From positions 2,285 to 9,169 of the forward strand of contig JABAAS010000043.1 in NCBI GenBank assembly GCA_014238625.1: DNA of 6,885 nt, in the 5' to 3' direction. A program made the position numbers and the translations under genes. Shown piece by piece: positions 1 to 5,419 of this stretch. Within the stretch, counting starts at the first letter, position 1. Each line of letters opens with the position of its first letter. The stretch is from Alphaproteobacteria bacterium (lineage in GTDB: Bacteria > Pseudomonadota > Alphaproteobacteria > JABAAW01). The notes under the pieces were generated by a model, which worked only from the letters and a program-made list of their open reading frames with translations, searched no databases and had not been told where the DNA came from.

Positions 1-573
1 AATTCTTGGGTTGAGCAGCAGTTTGCCTTTGTTTTGCTATGCTACTTTCTCATCTATGTGATAGTCACGGCTGCCTCACTACCTTTTGCTCTGCTGATGA
101 CCTTGACTGGTGGTTTTTTGTTCGGCGCCTTATGGGGTAGCTTGGTTGCTATTTTTGCTGCGACGATAGGCGCTACGATAGTATTTCTTGCGGCGCGTAG
201 TGCTGCTGGCGACTGGTTTTCCCGCCGTGCTGGCGATAGAGTTAAGAAACTAGAGGCTGGTTTTCAAGACAATGTAGTTAGCTACATGCTATTTTTGCGT
301 TTTATACCGATTTTCCCATTTTTTCTTATCAACATAGCGGCGGCTATTTTTCGTGTTCCGTTGCGAATATTTTTTCTCACCACTCTGTTCGGAGTAACCC
401 CTGGCACTTTCATCTACTCCTTGACTGGCTCGAGTTTAGGTTCGATTTTTGCTGCGGGCGATAATTTTTCGACCTCGACGATTCTCACGCCTAAGGTTAT
501 CACCGCTTTAGTGGGACTGGCTCTGCTCTCTCTTCTGCCAATAATCTATCGCCGTTGGAAGCAAAGAGCATAG
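1..573 (+). CDS. TVP38/TMEM64 (VTT, DedA-like) family membrane protein, 5' end cut off
   Basis: The reading frame is open from base 1 and ends at TAG 571-573, giving 190 visible codons. A TTG at 34 is in frame, but the frame continues upstream of it and the family is usually about 220-240 residues, so the true start probably lies outside the window. The visible part has the VTT (SNARE-associated) signature. An LPFALLMTLTGGFLFG segment is followed by a small-residue-rich membrane helix and an AARSAAGDWF stretch. Next come the re-entrant motif FLRFIPIFPFFLINIAAA, then GVTPGTFIYSLTG, and a last helix ending in the basic tail YRRWKQRA. Proteins of this group are inner-membrane proteins, related to DedA proteins and eukaryotic TMEM41/VMP1 scramblases. 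For this bacterial member I infer only a membrane transport or lipid-related role. Its stop codon lies at the edge of the 14-bp repeat array. Confidence 0.88.
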   Translation, partial: NSWVEQQFAFVLLCYFLIYVIVTAASLPFALLMTLTGGFLFGALWGSLVAIFAATIGATIVFLAARSAAGDWFSRRAGDRVKKLEAGFQDNVVSYMLFLRFIPIFPFFLINIAAAIFRVPLRIFFLTTLFGVTPGTFIYSLTGSSLGSIFAAGDNFSTSTILTPKVITALVGLALLSLLPIIYRRWKQRA

Positions 574-645
574 CCTCGACCCTGATAGCCTTGTCCTGAT
601 AGCCTTGTCCTGATAGCCTTGCTTGATAGCCTTGTCTGATAGGAT
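569..645. repeat. 14-bp tandem repeat array (unit CCTGATAGCCTTGT)
   Basis: Two perfect units lie at 581-594 and 595-608. A 13-base unit follows at 609-621, a one-mismatch unit at 622-635, and a partial unit at 636-645. A degenerate copy at about 569-580 includes the stop codon of the preceding gene. The unit is not self-complementary, so this is not an obvious hairpin or terminator. Each unit contains TGATAG, and since 14 is not a multiple of 3, TGA falls in all three forward frames across the array (583, 597, 611). With no spacers and only 14-bp units, it is a minisatellite-like array rather than a CRISPR. Confidence 0.93.
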
Positions 646-666
646 AGAGCGAATTAGCCACTTGAT

Positions 667-688
667 TTAGTACTTGAGTTAGTACTTG
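667..688 (+). repeat. 10-bp direct repeat (12-bp period) containing the truA start codon
   Basis: TTAGTACTTG occurs at 667-676 and again at 679-688. The TTG that ends the second copy (686-688) is the only workable truA start. The TTG of the first copy is in the same frame but is closed after one more codon by TAG 680-682. Confidence 0.85.
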
Positions 689-1522
689 CCGCGTTATCTT
701 TTAACCCTCGAATACGATGGCAAATCGTTTGTTGGCTGGCAACGCCAGCGAGTAGGCGTCAGCGTGCAAGGAGCGCTAGAGGAGGCGATTTTCCGCTTTT
801 GCGGCCAAAGATCGATTTCACACGGCGCAGGCAGGACGGATAGAGGCGTGCATGCGCTGGCTCAACGGGCGCATGTAGACTTAGACCTCTCGCGCTACTC
901 TGGCAATGAGAGTGACAAGCGTTCGCATGAGACTCTGCTACGAGATGCGCTGAACTGCCACCTTCGCGATTATCTTCTTGTGGTTAGGGAGGTTGTCGTA
1001 GTTAGCTCGGACTTCCACGCGCGTTTTTCAGCCAAGTGTCGCAGCTACCTTTATCGTGTAGTTATTAGCGCCCATCGCCCGATTTTACGAGAATCTCGCG
1101 TATGGCATCGCTTACTCACGCGCCATGTTCAAGCTCGCCTAGGTGAGCGAGGCTTGCTAGAGAGACTAGACTTTTTGCGCGAGCAATCATTGCATATGTT
1201 AGGCAGCCATGATTTTTCTGCCTTTCGAGCGGCTGGCTGCCAGTCTTCGACGAGCGTTAAGGATATGCGTAGCATCGACATCGATCTTTTGGACGATGAG
1301 CTTCGCTTCACCTTTTGCGCTTCTGGCTTTCTCTATCGTCAGGTTCGCCTTATGGTAGGGACTCTAGTTGCTCTCGGCGAGGGTCGTTTATCAGAGTCAG
1401 TTTTCCGCGAGCTTCTCTCGATCTCATCCTCGACATCTGCGGAGGATTTGCGTCGCTTGAGGAGACTAGTTCCAGCCCCGGCGCCGTCTTGCGGTCTTTA
1501 TTTTGCGGGAGTTGAGTATTAA
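686..1522 (+). CDS. truA: tRNA pseudouridine(38-40) synthase TruA
   Basis: This cytoplasmic enzyme converts uridine to pseudouridine at positions 38-40 of the tRNA anticodon arm. The 278-residue length is normal for bacterial TruA. Family motifs appear in order. The N-terminus is PRYLLTLEYDGKSFVGWQRQ. The catalytic-loop motif GAGRTDRGVHALAQ has the nucleophilic aspartate at D52. FHARFSAKCRSYLYRV carries the conserved tyrosine, followed by GSHDFSAFRAAG and GFLYRQVRLMVGTLVALGEG, and the C-terminus is APSCGLYFAGVEY. The start is TTG: the conserved N-terminus begins directly after it, and an in-frame TAG sits at 680-682. The only Shine-Dalgarno-like bases are a weak GAG at 676-678. The residue after the catalytic Asp is Arg53, where many homologues have Ala. 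In alphaproteobacteria truA often follows fmt; here a VTT protein gene precedes it, separated by repeats. Confidence 0.97.
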   Translation: MPRYLLTLEYDGKSFVGWQRQRVGVSVQGALEEAIFRFCGQRSISHGAGRTDRGVHALAQRAHVDLDLSRYSGNESDKRSHETLLRDALNCHLRDYLLVVREVVVVSSDFHARFSAKCRSYLYRVVISAHRPILRESRVWHRLLTRHVQARLGERGLLERLDFLREQSLHMLGSHDFSAFRAAGCQSSTSVKDMRSIDIDLLDDELRFTFCASGFLYRQVRLMVGTLVALGEGRLSESVFRELLSISSSTSAEDLRRLRRLVPAPAPSCGLYFAGVEY

Positions 1523-1536
1523 CCGAGCCAGACTAC

Positions 1537-1568
1537 TAATCGAGTGTTCTCGTAATCGAGTGTTCTCG
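1537..1568. repeat. Perfect 16-bp tandem duplication (TAATCGAGTGTTCTCG x2)
   Basis: The unit at 1537-1552 is repeated without change at 1553-1568, directly after truA. Each unit contains the small hairpin CGAG-TGTT-CTCG, so the duplication doubles a stem-loop between two convergent genes. Confidence 0.95.
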
Positions 1569-1578
1569 AGTTATTTTT
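1553..1578 (+). terminator. Probable rho-independent terminator of truA
   Basis: In the second repeat unit TCGAG (1556-1560) pairs with CTCGA (1565-1569) across a TGTT loop. TAA (1553-1555) can extend the stem by pairing with TTA (1571-1573) if G1570 is bulged. A run of five T follows at 1574-1578. This is a plausible intrinsic terminator 30 bases after the truA stop. On the other strand the hairpin is followed by TTAGTAGTC, a poorer tail, so it would serve the convergent gene less well. Confidence 0.6.
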
Positions 1579-1595
1579 GAAGTTACATTTTGTTT

Positions 1596-2387
1596 TTAGA
1601 AAGATTTTATAGAGAGTCGTAAGGCATGTTCGACATGCGGATAGCTAAAGCCATCCACTGCTTTTTGTTCGCCAGTTAGCACCATGCGCACTTTATTGTT
1701 TGGGTCTGGCATAAATGTTTTCGAGCTAGTTTTAAGTTCAGGGTCTTCGTCGTGTGAACTTCCGCCATCCCACAAATATATATGTTGTGTGAATCCTCCG
1801 CTAATGGGTTTCGAGAAGAAGTCGAACAGCTTTATTCCATCTCCCATCGGAGCGAAGAATTTGTCATTTGTTTCGTGGAGGTTTAGGACGAACGAGAATC
1901 GCTGTCCTGGACTAACGGATATAGCGAAGGATATTTTTTCACCCGCCTTTATTTTCTTTTTGGCGAAGGTAGCCCCTGCGACTATTCCTTGATGCGTTGC
2001 CAATTTTTTCACTACTCCCTTGCCCTCGCTTTGCCTGAGCAGGCTGTGCATTCCGTTTTGGTATAGTGGTTCTCCGTGCTTGAAGAGCGGATGCTCTTGG
2101 TCGTGCAAGACCCATACGCCTTCGCCGAAAGTCCAACGTTCAGTTCGGTAATCGGACAGATTTTTTATCTGTACCAAGAACAGGTAAGTTTTTGTTTTTA
2201 CCTGAGCGCTTGCGGGTGAGGTTTGGGCTAGAGCGCATAGGACAAAAGGGGTTAATACTTTTGCGATTGTTTTTAGGATGGGGAGTTTGTATGCGTATGA
2301 GCATTTTTTGGCTAATCTATCTTGCCTATCTTGCGAGGATTCGTTTTGCGAGATTCTGTCTTGTGAGTGCGTTTTGTCTCGGATCAT
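1596..2387 (-). CDS. Secreted spondin-domain (Spondin_N-like) protein
   Basis: This is a 263-residue predicted exported protein. Residues 1-34 are hydrophilic and rich in Gln, Ser, Asp and Arg. A hydrophobic segment (about 35-55) leads to a likely signal peptidase site after ASA (59-61). The rest resembles the spondin N-terminal domain. Matching parts are the VQIKNLSDYRTERW strand, a QEHPLFKHGEP stretch, FFAPMGDGIKLFD (177-189) followed by KPISGG, and the hallmark YLWDGGSSHDEDPEL (204-218). In F-spondin this domain has a C2-like fold that binds calcium; the acidic cluster here suggests a similar site, by inference. Its bacterial role is not known to me. ATG 2387 is the only usable start: no ATG, GTG or TTG follows before the hydrophobic core, and a stop lies upstream in frame. 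The Shine-Dalgarno is weak (AGG about 10 bases away). The gene stands alone, convergent with truA and divergent from aapJ. Confidence 0.82.
   Translation of the reverse strand: MIRDKTHSQDRISQNESSQDRQDRLAKKCSYAYKLPILKTIAKVLTPFVLCALAQTSPASAQVKTKTYLFLVQIKNLSDYRTERWTFGEGVWVLHDQEHPLFKHGEPLYQNGMHSLLRQSEGKGVVKKLATHQGIVAGATFAKKKIKAGEKISFAISVSPGQRFSFVLNLHETNDKFFAPMGDGIKLFDFFSKPISGGFTQHIYLWDGGSSHDEDPELKTSSKTFMPDPNNKVRMVLTGEQKAVDGFSYPHVEHALRLSIKSF
2317..2365. repeat. Short tandem repeats inside the 5' end of the spondin gene
   Basis: CTATCTTGC is perfectly duplicated at 2317-2325 and 2326-2334 (+ strand). An imperfect repeat of about 15 bp follows: TTGCGAGGATTCG at 2331-2343 and TTGCGAGATTCTG at 2346-2358. 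In the protein they give the SQDR/QDR repetition of residues 8-24, ahead of the signal-peptide core. Confidence 0.8.
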
Positions 2388-2526
2388 TGTTTTTCGCCTA
2401 GTATGTATTTGCCTATTGTTTTATCTATTTATTTTTTTGCCTCTGTATTTTTGTTATTTTTATGACCTTATAACAATTTTAGCATTAAAACTATATTTTT
2501 TTTCTACCAATAGTAGAGTTTCGTAT

Positions 2527-2549
2527 GGCATTCTTAGGCATTCTTGGCA
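2527..2549. repeat. Tandem repeat GGCATTCTT in the divergent region
   Basis: GGCATTCTT occurs at 2527-2535 and 2537-2545 (10-bp period) and is followed by a third partial copy, GGCA, at 2546-2549. It lies about 250 bp upstream of aapJ and 140 bp upstream of the spondin start. Confidence 0.8.
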
Positions 2550-2690
2550 ATTGAAAAAACTATTTCTGTTAATTTTTTTCTTGCGTGTTGCGTTATTTTT
2601 CCTAGAATGCCTCAGGAACAGCGATTCGGATCTTTTTAGGATATTTCGAGTAGCTTATCTTGGGGGATCTATCTTGTTGGTGCGTTGAAC

Positions 2691-2718
2691 TTGTTGCGCT
2701 GATCATTTTTTTTATGAT
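2691..2718 (+). promoter_or_regulatory. Candidate sigma-70-type promoter of aapJ
   Basis: TTGTTG (2691-2696) and TATGAT (2713-2718) are 16 bases apart and would give a leader of about 75 bases. The -10 lies in the right arm of a short inverted repeat, ATCAT (2702-2706) and ATGAT (2714-2718). GCGCTG is repeated at 2696-2701 and 2725-2730, flanking it. An alternative -10 is TACAAT at 2745-2750, which has no good -35. In such T-rich DNA these matches are weak evidence. Confidence 0.35.
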
Positions 2719-2798
2719 TTTCTCGCGCTGGTCAAGTTCTTCGCTACAATTTTAAATTAAAATAGCAACAACCTTAACTATAAACAGGAGAGATAATA

Positions 2799-3890
2799 AT
2801 GACTTTAAAATCAATCGGTAAAGGACTAATAGCATTTAGTTTGCCATTTGTTATTGCTTTTGGAGTGTTTTCGTTTTCGATCAACACATCCTCTGCGCTG
2901 GGGGGCTTCGGCGGTGGCGGTGATTCTGGAGGCTACGGGAAGACATTGAAAGAAATAAAGGACAAGGGCTATATTCAGTGCGGAGTGAGTCAAGGACTTC
3001 CTGGCTTTTCGAATCCGGATGATGCAGGTAACTGGAGTGGCATTGATGTTGAGTTTTGCAATGCTGTAGCAGCTGCGGTTTTCGGCGATTCTAGCAAGGT
3101 TCAATTTTCGCCTCTTTCAGCGAAGGTTCGCTTTGAGAGTCTTCGTTCAGGCGAGATAGACTTACTTGCGCGTAACACGACTTGGACATTTGATCGAGAT
3201 GTTGCGCTAGGTTTAGAGTTTGTCGGAGTTAACTACTACGATGGTCAGGGCTTTATGGTTCGGCGCAATCTTGGCGTTAACAGTTCTTCTGAGCTGGACA
3301 ATGTTAGCGTTTGCACGAACACTGGCACGACGACGGAGCTTAACGCGGCGGACTTTTTCCGCGCTAACAAGCTTAAGTATAAGATAGTTGCATTTGAGAA
3401 AGCGGACGAGGTTGTAGCGGCCTACGATGCTGGTCGTTGCGATGTTTATACGACGGATCGTTCAGGTCTAGCTGCGCAACGCACGAAGCTTACGAATCCA
3501 CGCGAGCATAAGGTATTGCCAGAGATTATCTCGAAGGAGCCACTAGGTCCAGTTGTCCGTCAAGGCGATGAGCAATGGGCTGATGTTGTTCGTTGGACTC
3601 TCAATGCGCTTATCAACGCAGAGGAGCTTGGCTTGACTTCGTCGAACGTTTCTTCGCAGAAGAATAGCGACAATCCGAAGATTCGCCGCTTTGTCGGAGT
3701 GGAAGGAGAGTTTGGCACGGCACTTGGTCTAGACGACAATGCTTGGGCTTACAACATCATTGAGCAAGTAGGTAACTATGGAGAGATCTACGAGCGCACT
3801 GTTGGTCCTAAGACTCCCCTGGGTCTTTCTCGTGGCGCGAACGCGCTGTGGACTGAGGGTGGCATTCTTTACGCCCCACCGTTGAGGTAG
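2799..3890 (+). CDS. aapJ: General L-amino acid ABC transporter, periplasmic binding protein AapJ
   Basis: AapJ captures L-amino acids in the periplasm and delivers them to the AapQM channel. The 363-residue product starts with a signal peptide: basic residues K4 and K8, a hydrophobic core at about 9-28, and likely cleavage after SSA (31-33). A family 3 solute-binding domain follows. AapJ-type motifs include YIQCGVSQGLPGFSNPDDAGNW, GIDVEFCNAVAAAVFGD, LRSGEIDLLARNTTWT, FVGVNYYDGQGFMVRR and ICISKEPLG-like IISKEPLGPVVRQGDEQW. GRCDVYTTDRSGL and the C-terminal ALWTEGGILYAPPLR also match. Four cysteines (61, 87, 172, 214) could form disulfides. The start is secure: AGGAGA at 2786-2791 sits seven bases before the ATG. 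A Gly-rich stretch (35-47) joins the signal peptide to the folded domain and looks longer than usual. It is the first gene of the aap cluster. Confidence 0.96.
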   Translation: MTLKSIGKGLIAFSLPFVIAFGVFSFSINTSSALGGFGGGGDSGGYGKTLKEIKDKGYIQCGVSQGLPGFSNPDDAGNWSGIDVEFCNAVAAAVFGDSSKVQFSPLSAKVRFESLRSGEIDLLARNTTWTFDRDVALGLEFVGVNYYDGQGFMVRRNLGVNSSSELDNVSVCTNTGTTTELNAADFFRANKLKYKIVAFEKADEVVAAYDAGRCDVYTTDRSGLAAQRTKLTNPREHKVLPEIISKEPLGPVVRQGDEQWADVVRWTLNALINAEELGLTSSNVSSQKNSDNPKIRRFVGVEGEFGTALGLDDNAWAYNIIEQVGNYGEIYERTVGPKTPLGLSRGANALWTEGGILYAPPLR

Positions 3891-3915
3891 GTCTAGAGAA
3901 CTTATAACCTTTATA

Positions 3916-3970
3916 GACAAAGCTCCGCCATTTGGGGATGAACTTCTCCAGATGGCGGATGTCTTTGCTC
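3916..3970 (+). terminator. Stem-loop after aapJ: terminator, attenuator or mRNA-stabilising hairpin
   Basis: TCCGCCATTTGGGGA (3924-3938) pairs with TCTCCAGATGGCGGA (3945-3959), allowing G-T pairs, around a six-base loop. An outer helix CAAAG/CTTTG (3918-3922 with 3963-3967) closes it across a small asymmetric internal loop. It starts about 25 bases after the aapJ stop and is followed by a moderately T-rich stretch rather than a clean T-run. In ABC operons such hairpins commonly end most transcripts or protect the binding-protein mRNA, so that binding protein exceeds permease. That role here is inferred from position. Confidence 0.8.
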
Positions 3971-4039
3971 TTATGTTTAGATTGAGATATTAGCAGTTAC
4001 TAACGGGTCTTCTTCCCTTAGAGGACGGGGCTGGTTGAT

Positions 4040-4074
4040 TTTTGCGATGTTTCTTTTGCGCTATTTTTTGTGCG
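4040..4074. repeat. Degenerate 14-bp tandem repeat (TTTTGCG motif)
   Basis: TTTTGCG occurs at 4040-4046 and 4054-4060, with 11 of 14 positions matching between the two units. A decayed third copy, TTGTGCG, sits at 4068-4074, keeping the 14-base spacing. Confidence 0.55.
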
Positions 4075-4204
4075 AGGGGGGTGTCCAGAGATGGCGTCAG
4101 AGAAGGCGGTGGCGTATCTATACAATCTTCCTGGCTTTTGAGGCTTAACGATTGCCTCTCTTCTTTCTTTATTTAGCCTTATTAAATAATTAGATTTAAA
4201 AAAA

Positions 4205-5404
4205 ATGACAGCATCAGCAGTACCTACGAAGAAAAGAGGTTTTTTGCGCGCCTTATGGGCTAGTAGCAAGGGTCGTGGTATTATCTACCAAGTATTGCTG
4301 TTTTCGGGTCTTGTTTTTCTTATTCTGCTTCTGGTAGCAAACGCATTTTACAATATGGAGCAGCGAGGTTTGAAGGCTGGCTTTGGCTTTCTTGATCGCA
4401 CTGCTGGCTTCGGCATAGTCCAATCTTTAATATCTTACGATGAGACTTCCAGTTATGGTCGTGCTTTTGTTGTTGGTCTTCTCAACACGGTATTAATTGC
4501 GAGCATAGGCGTTTTTCTAGCGACTTTTTTAGGATTTATGATTGGCATAATGCGCCTTTCGCCCAATTGGTTAGTTTCCAAGCTTGCTACGCTCTACATA
4601 GAGGTTTTCCGTAACATCCCTCTTTTGCTACAAATTTTATTTTGGTATGTTGCGGTTTTAAAACCTCTTCCAGCCCCATTGGATCTTTTTAAGCAGGGAG
4701 AGGCTTTTTCACTTTCATTTAACAATCGCGGATTAGTTTTTGCGACTCCGGTTCCGCAAGGATCTTTTTCAGTAGTTTTATGGTCTTTATTTTTCGCTGT
4801 TATTGTTTCGATCGGCTGGATTTTATACGCGCGCTGGCGTCAAAAGTCAAAGGGTATACAGCTTGCGGTTGGTCTCCCTTGTTTTTCGCTTATTTTAGGT
4901 CTCCCTCTTGCGACATTTTTTCTTCTGGGTAGCCCTCTAGACTTTGCGCCTCCGGTAATGGCTCGTTTCACCTACGAGGGAGGAACGACGGTAGTTATTG
5001 AATTTTTTGCTTTGCTTTGGGCATTAGTTATCTACACTGCTGCGTTTATAGCGGAGATTGTGCGTGCTGGCATTCAGGGAATACCTTATGGTCAAAGCGA
5101 GGCGGCTTATTCTCTGGGATTGAAGCGTAGTCAGACTTTGAAGCTTGTGACGATTCCGCAGGCTTTGCGTATCATCATCCCGCCTTTGACGAGTCAATAT
5201 CTGAATTTGACGAAGAATTCTAGTTTAGCTGCTGCGATTGCTTACCCTGACTTGGTTTCTGTTTTTGCTGGCACGGCATTGAACCAGACGGGTCGAGCGA
5301 TAGAGATAATGTTTTTAACGCTATCGGTTTATTTGAGTCTTAGCCTGCTCACCTCTTTAGCGATGAACATCTACCAGAGCCACACGCAACTAATCGACCG
5401 TTAG
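4205..5404 (+). CDS. aapQ: General L-amino acid ABC transporter, permease AapQ
   Basis: AapQ is one of two inner-membrane permeases of the amino-acid importer (HisM/GltK-type family) and pairs with AapM. The product has 399 residues, the usual AapQ size. The cytosolic N-terminus has KKR at 9-11, the first membrane helix spans about 26-46, and family text KAGFGFLDRTAGFGI follows. The core NTVLIASIGVFLATFLGFMIG and YIEVFRNIPLLLQILFWYVAVLKPLP match AapQ closely. The EAA loop that contacts the ATPase is present: AEIVRAGIQGI (283-293), then EAAYSLG (299-305) and TIPQALRIIIPP. ATG 4205 is preceded by a run of A with no visible Shine-Dalgarno, although the N-terminus fits the family. It lies 314 bp after aapJ and 15 bp before aapM, so aapQ and aapM are surely cotranscribed. 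Confidence 0.96.
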   Translation: MTASAVPTKKRGFLRALWASSKGRGIIYQVLLFSGLVFLILLLVANAFYNMEQRGLKAGFGFLDRTAGFGIVQSLISYDETSSYGRAFVVGLLNTVLIASIGVFLATFLGFMIGIMRLSPNWLVSKLATLYIEVFRNIPLLLQILFWYVAVLKPLPAPLDLFKQGEAFSLSFNNRGLVFATPVPQGSFSVVLWSLFFAVIVSIGWILYARWRQKSKGIQLAVGLPCFSLILGLPLATFFLLGSPLDFAPPVMARFTYEGGTTVVIEFFALLWALVIYTAAFIAEIVRAGIQGIPYGQSEAAYSLGLKRSQTLKLVTIPQALRIIIPPLTSQYLNLTKNSSLAAAIAYPDLVSVFAGTALNQTGRAIEIMFLTLSVYLSLSLLTSLAMNIYQSHTQLIDR

Positions 5405-5419
5405 CGGAGTTTCAAGTTT

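Larger units (their letters stand above)
2388..2798. other. T-rich divergent intergenic region between the spondin gene and aapJ
   Basis: This 411-bp region separates two genes that are transcribed away from each other, so it should hold both promoters. The + strand is extremely T-rich. An open frame crosses it (to 2688) but would encode a low-complexity Phe/Leu/Cys-rich string that also overlaps the spondin gene antisense, so I do not call a gene. It holds a short tandem repeat at 2527-2549 and a candidate aapJ promoter at 2691-2718. I could not identify a convincing promoter for the spondin gene. Confidence 0.7.
3891..4204. other. 314-bp gap between aapJ and aapQ
   Basis: The gap holds the large stem-loop (3916-3970), degenerate TTTTGCG repeats (4040-4074) and a weaker hairpin GAGGC (4140-4144) with GCCTC (4154-4158) followed by TCTTCTTTCTTT. 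The minus-strand open frame here (4018-4269) overlaps the start of aapQ and resembles no family I know. The longest unclaimed forward frame encodes about 39 residues and is not convincing. An internal promoter for aapQMP is possible but none stands out. Confidence 0.65.

Noticed and set aside
581..645. CRISPR array
   Set aside because: Units are 14 bp and directly adjacent with no spacers, and no cas gene is present.
2278..2688. 136-residue forward open frame in the divergent region
   Set aside because: It overlaps the spondin gene antisense, its composition (Phe, Leu, Cys, Ile) simply reflects T-rich DNA, and no family motif or ribosome-binding site is visible.
4091..4141. Possible 16-residue small protein with an upstream GAGGGGG
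   Set aside because: It is too short, has no homology I recognise, and one G-rich run is not enough support.
4018..4269. 83-residue minus-strand open frame across the aapJ-aapQ gap
   Set aside because: It overlaps the aapQ start, has no recognisable domain, and its start lies inside coding sequence of a confident gene.
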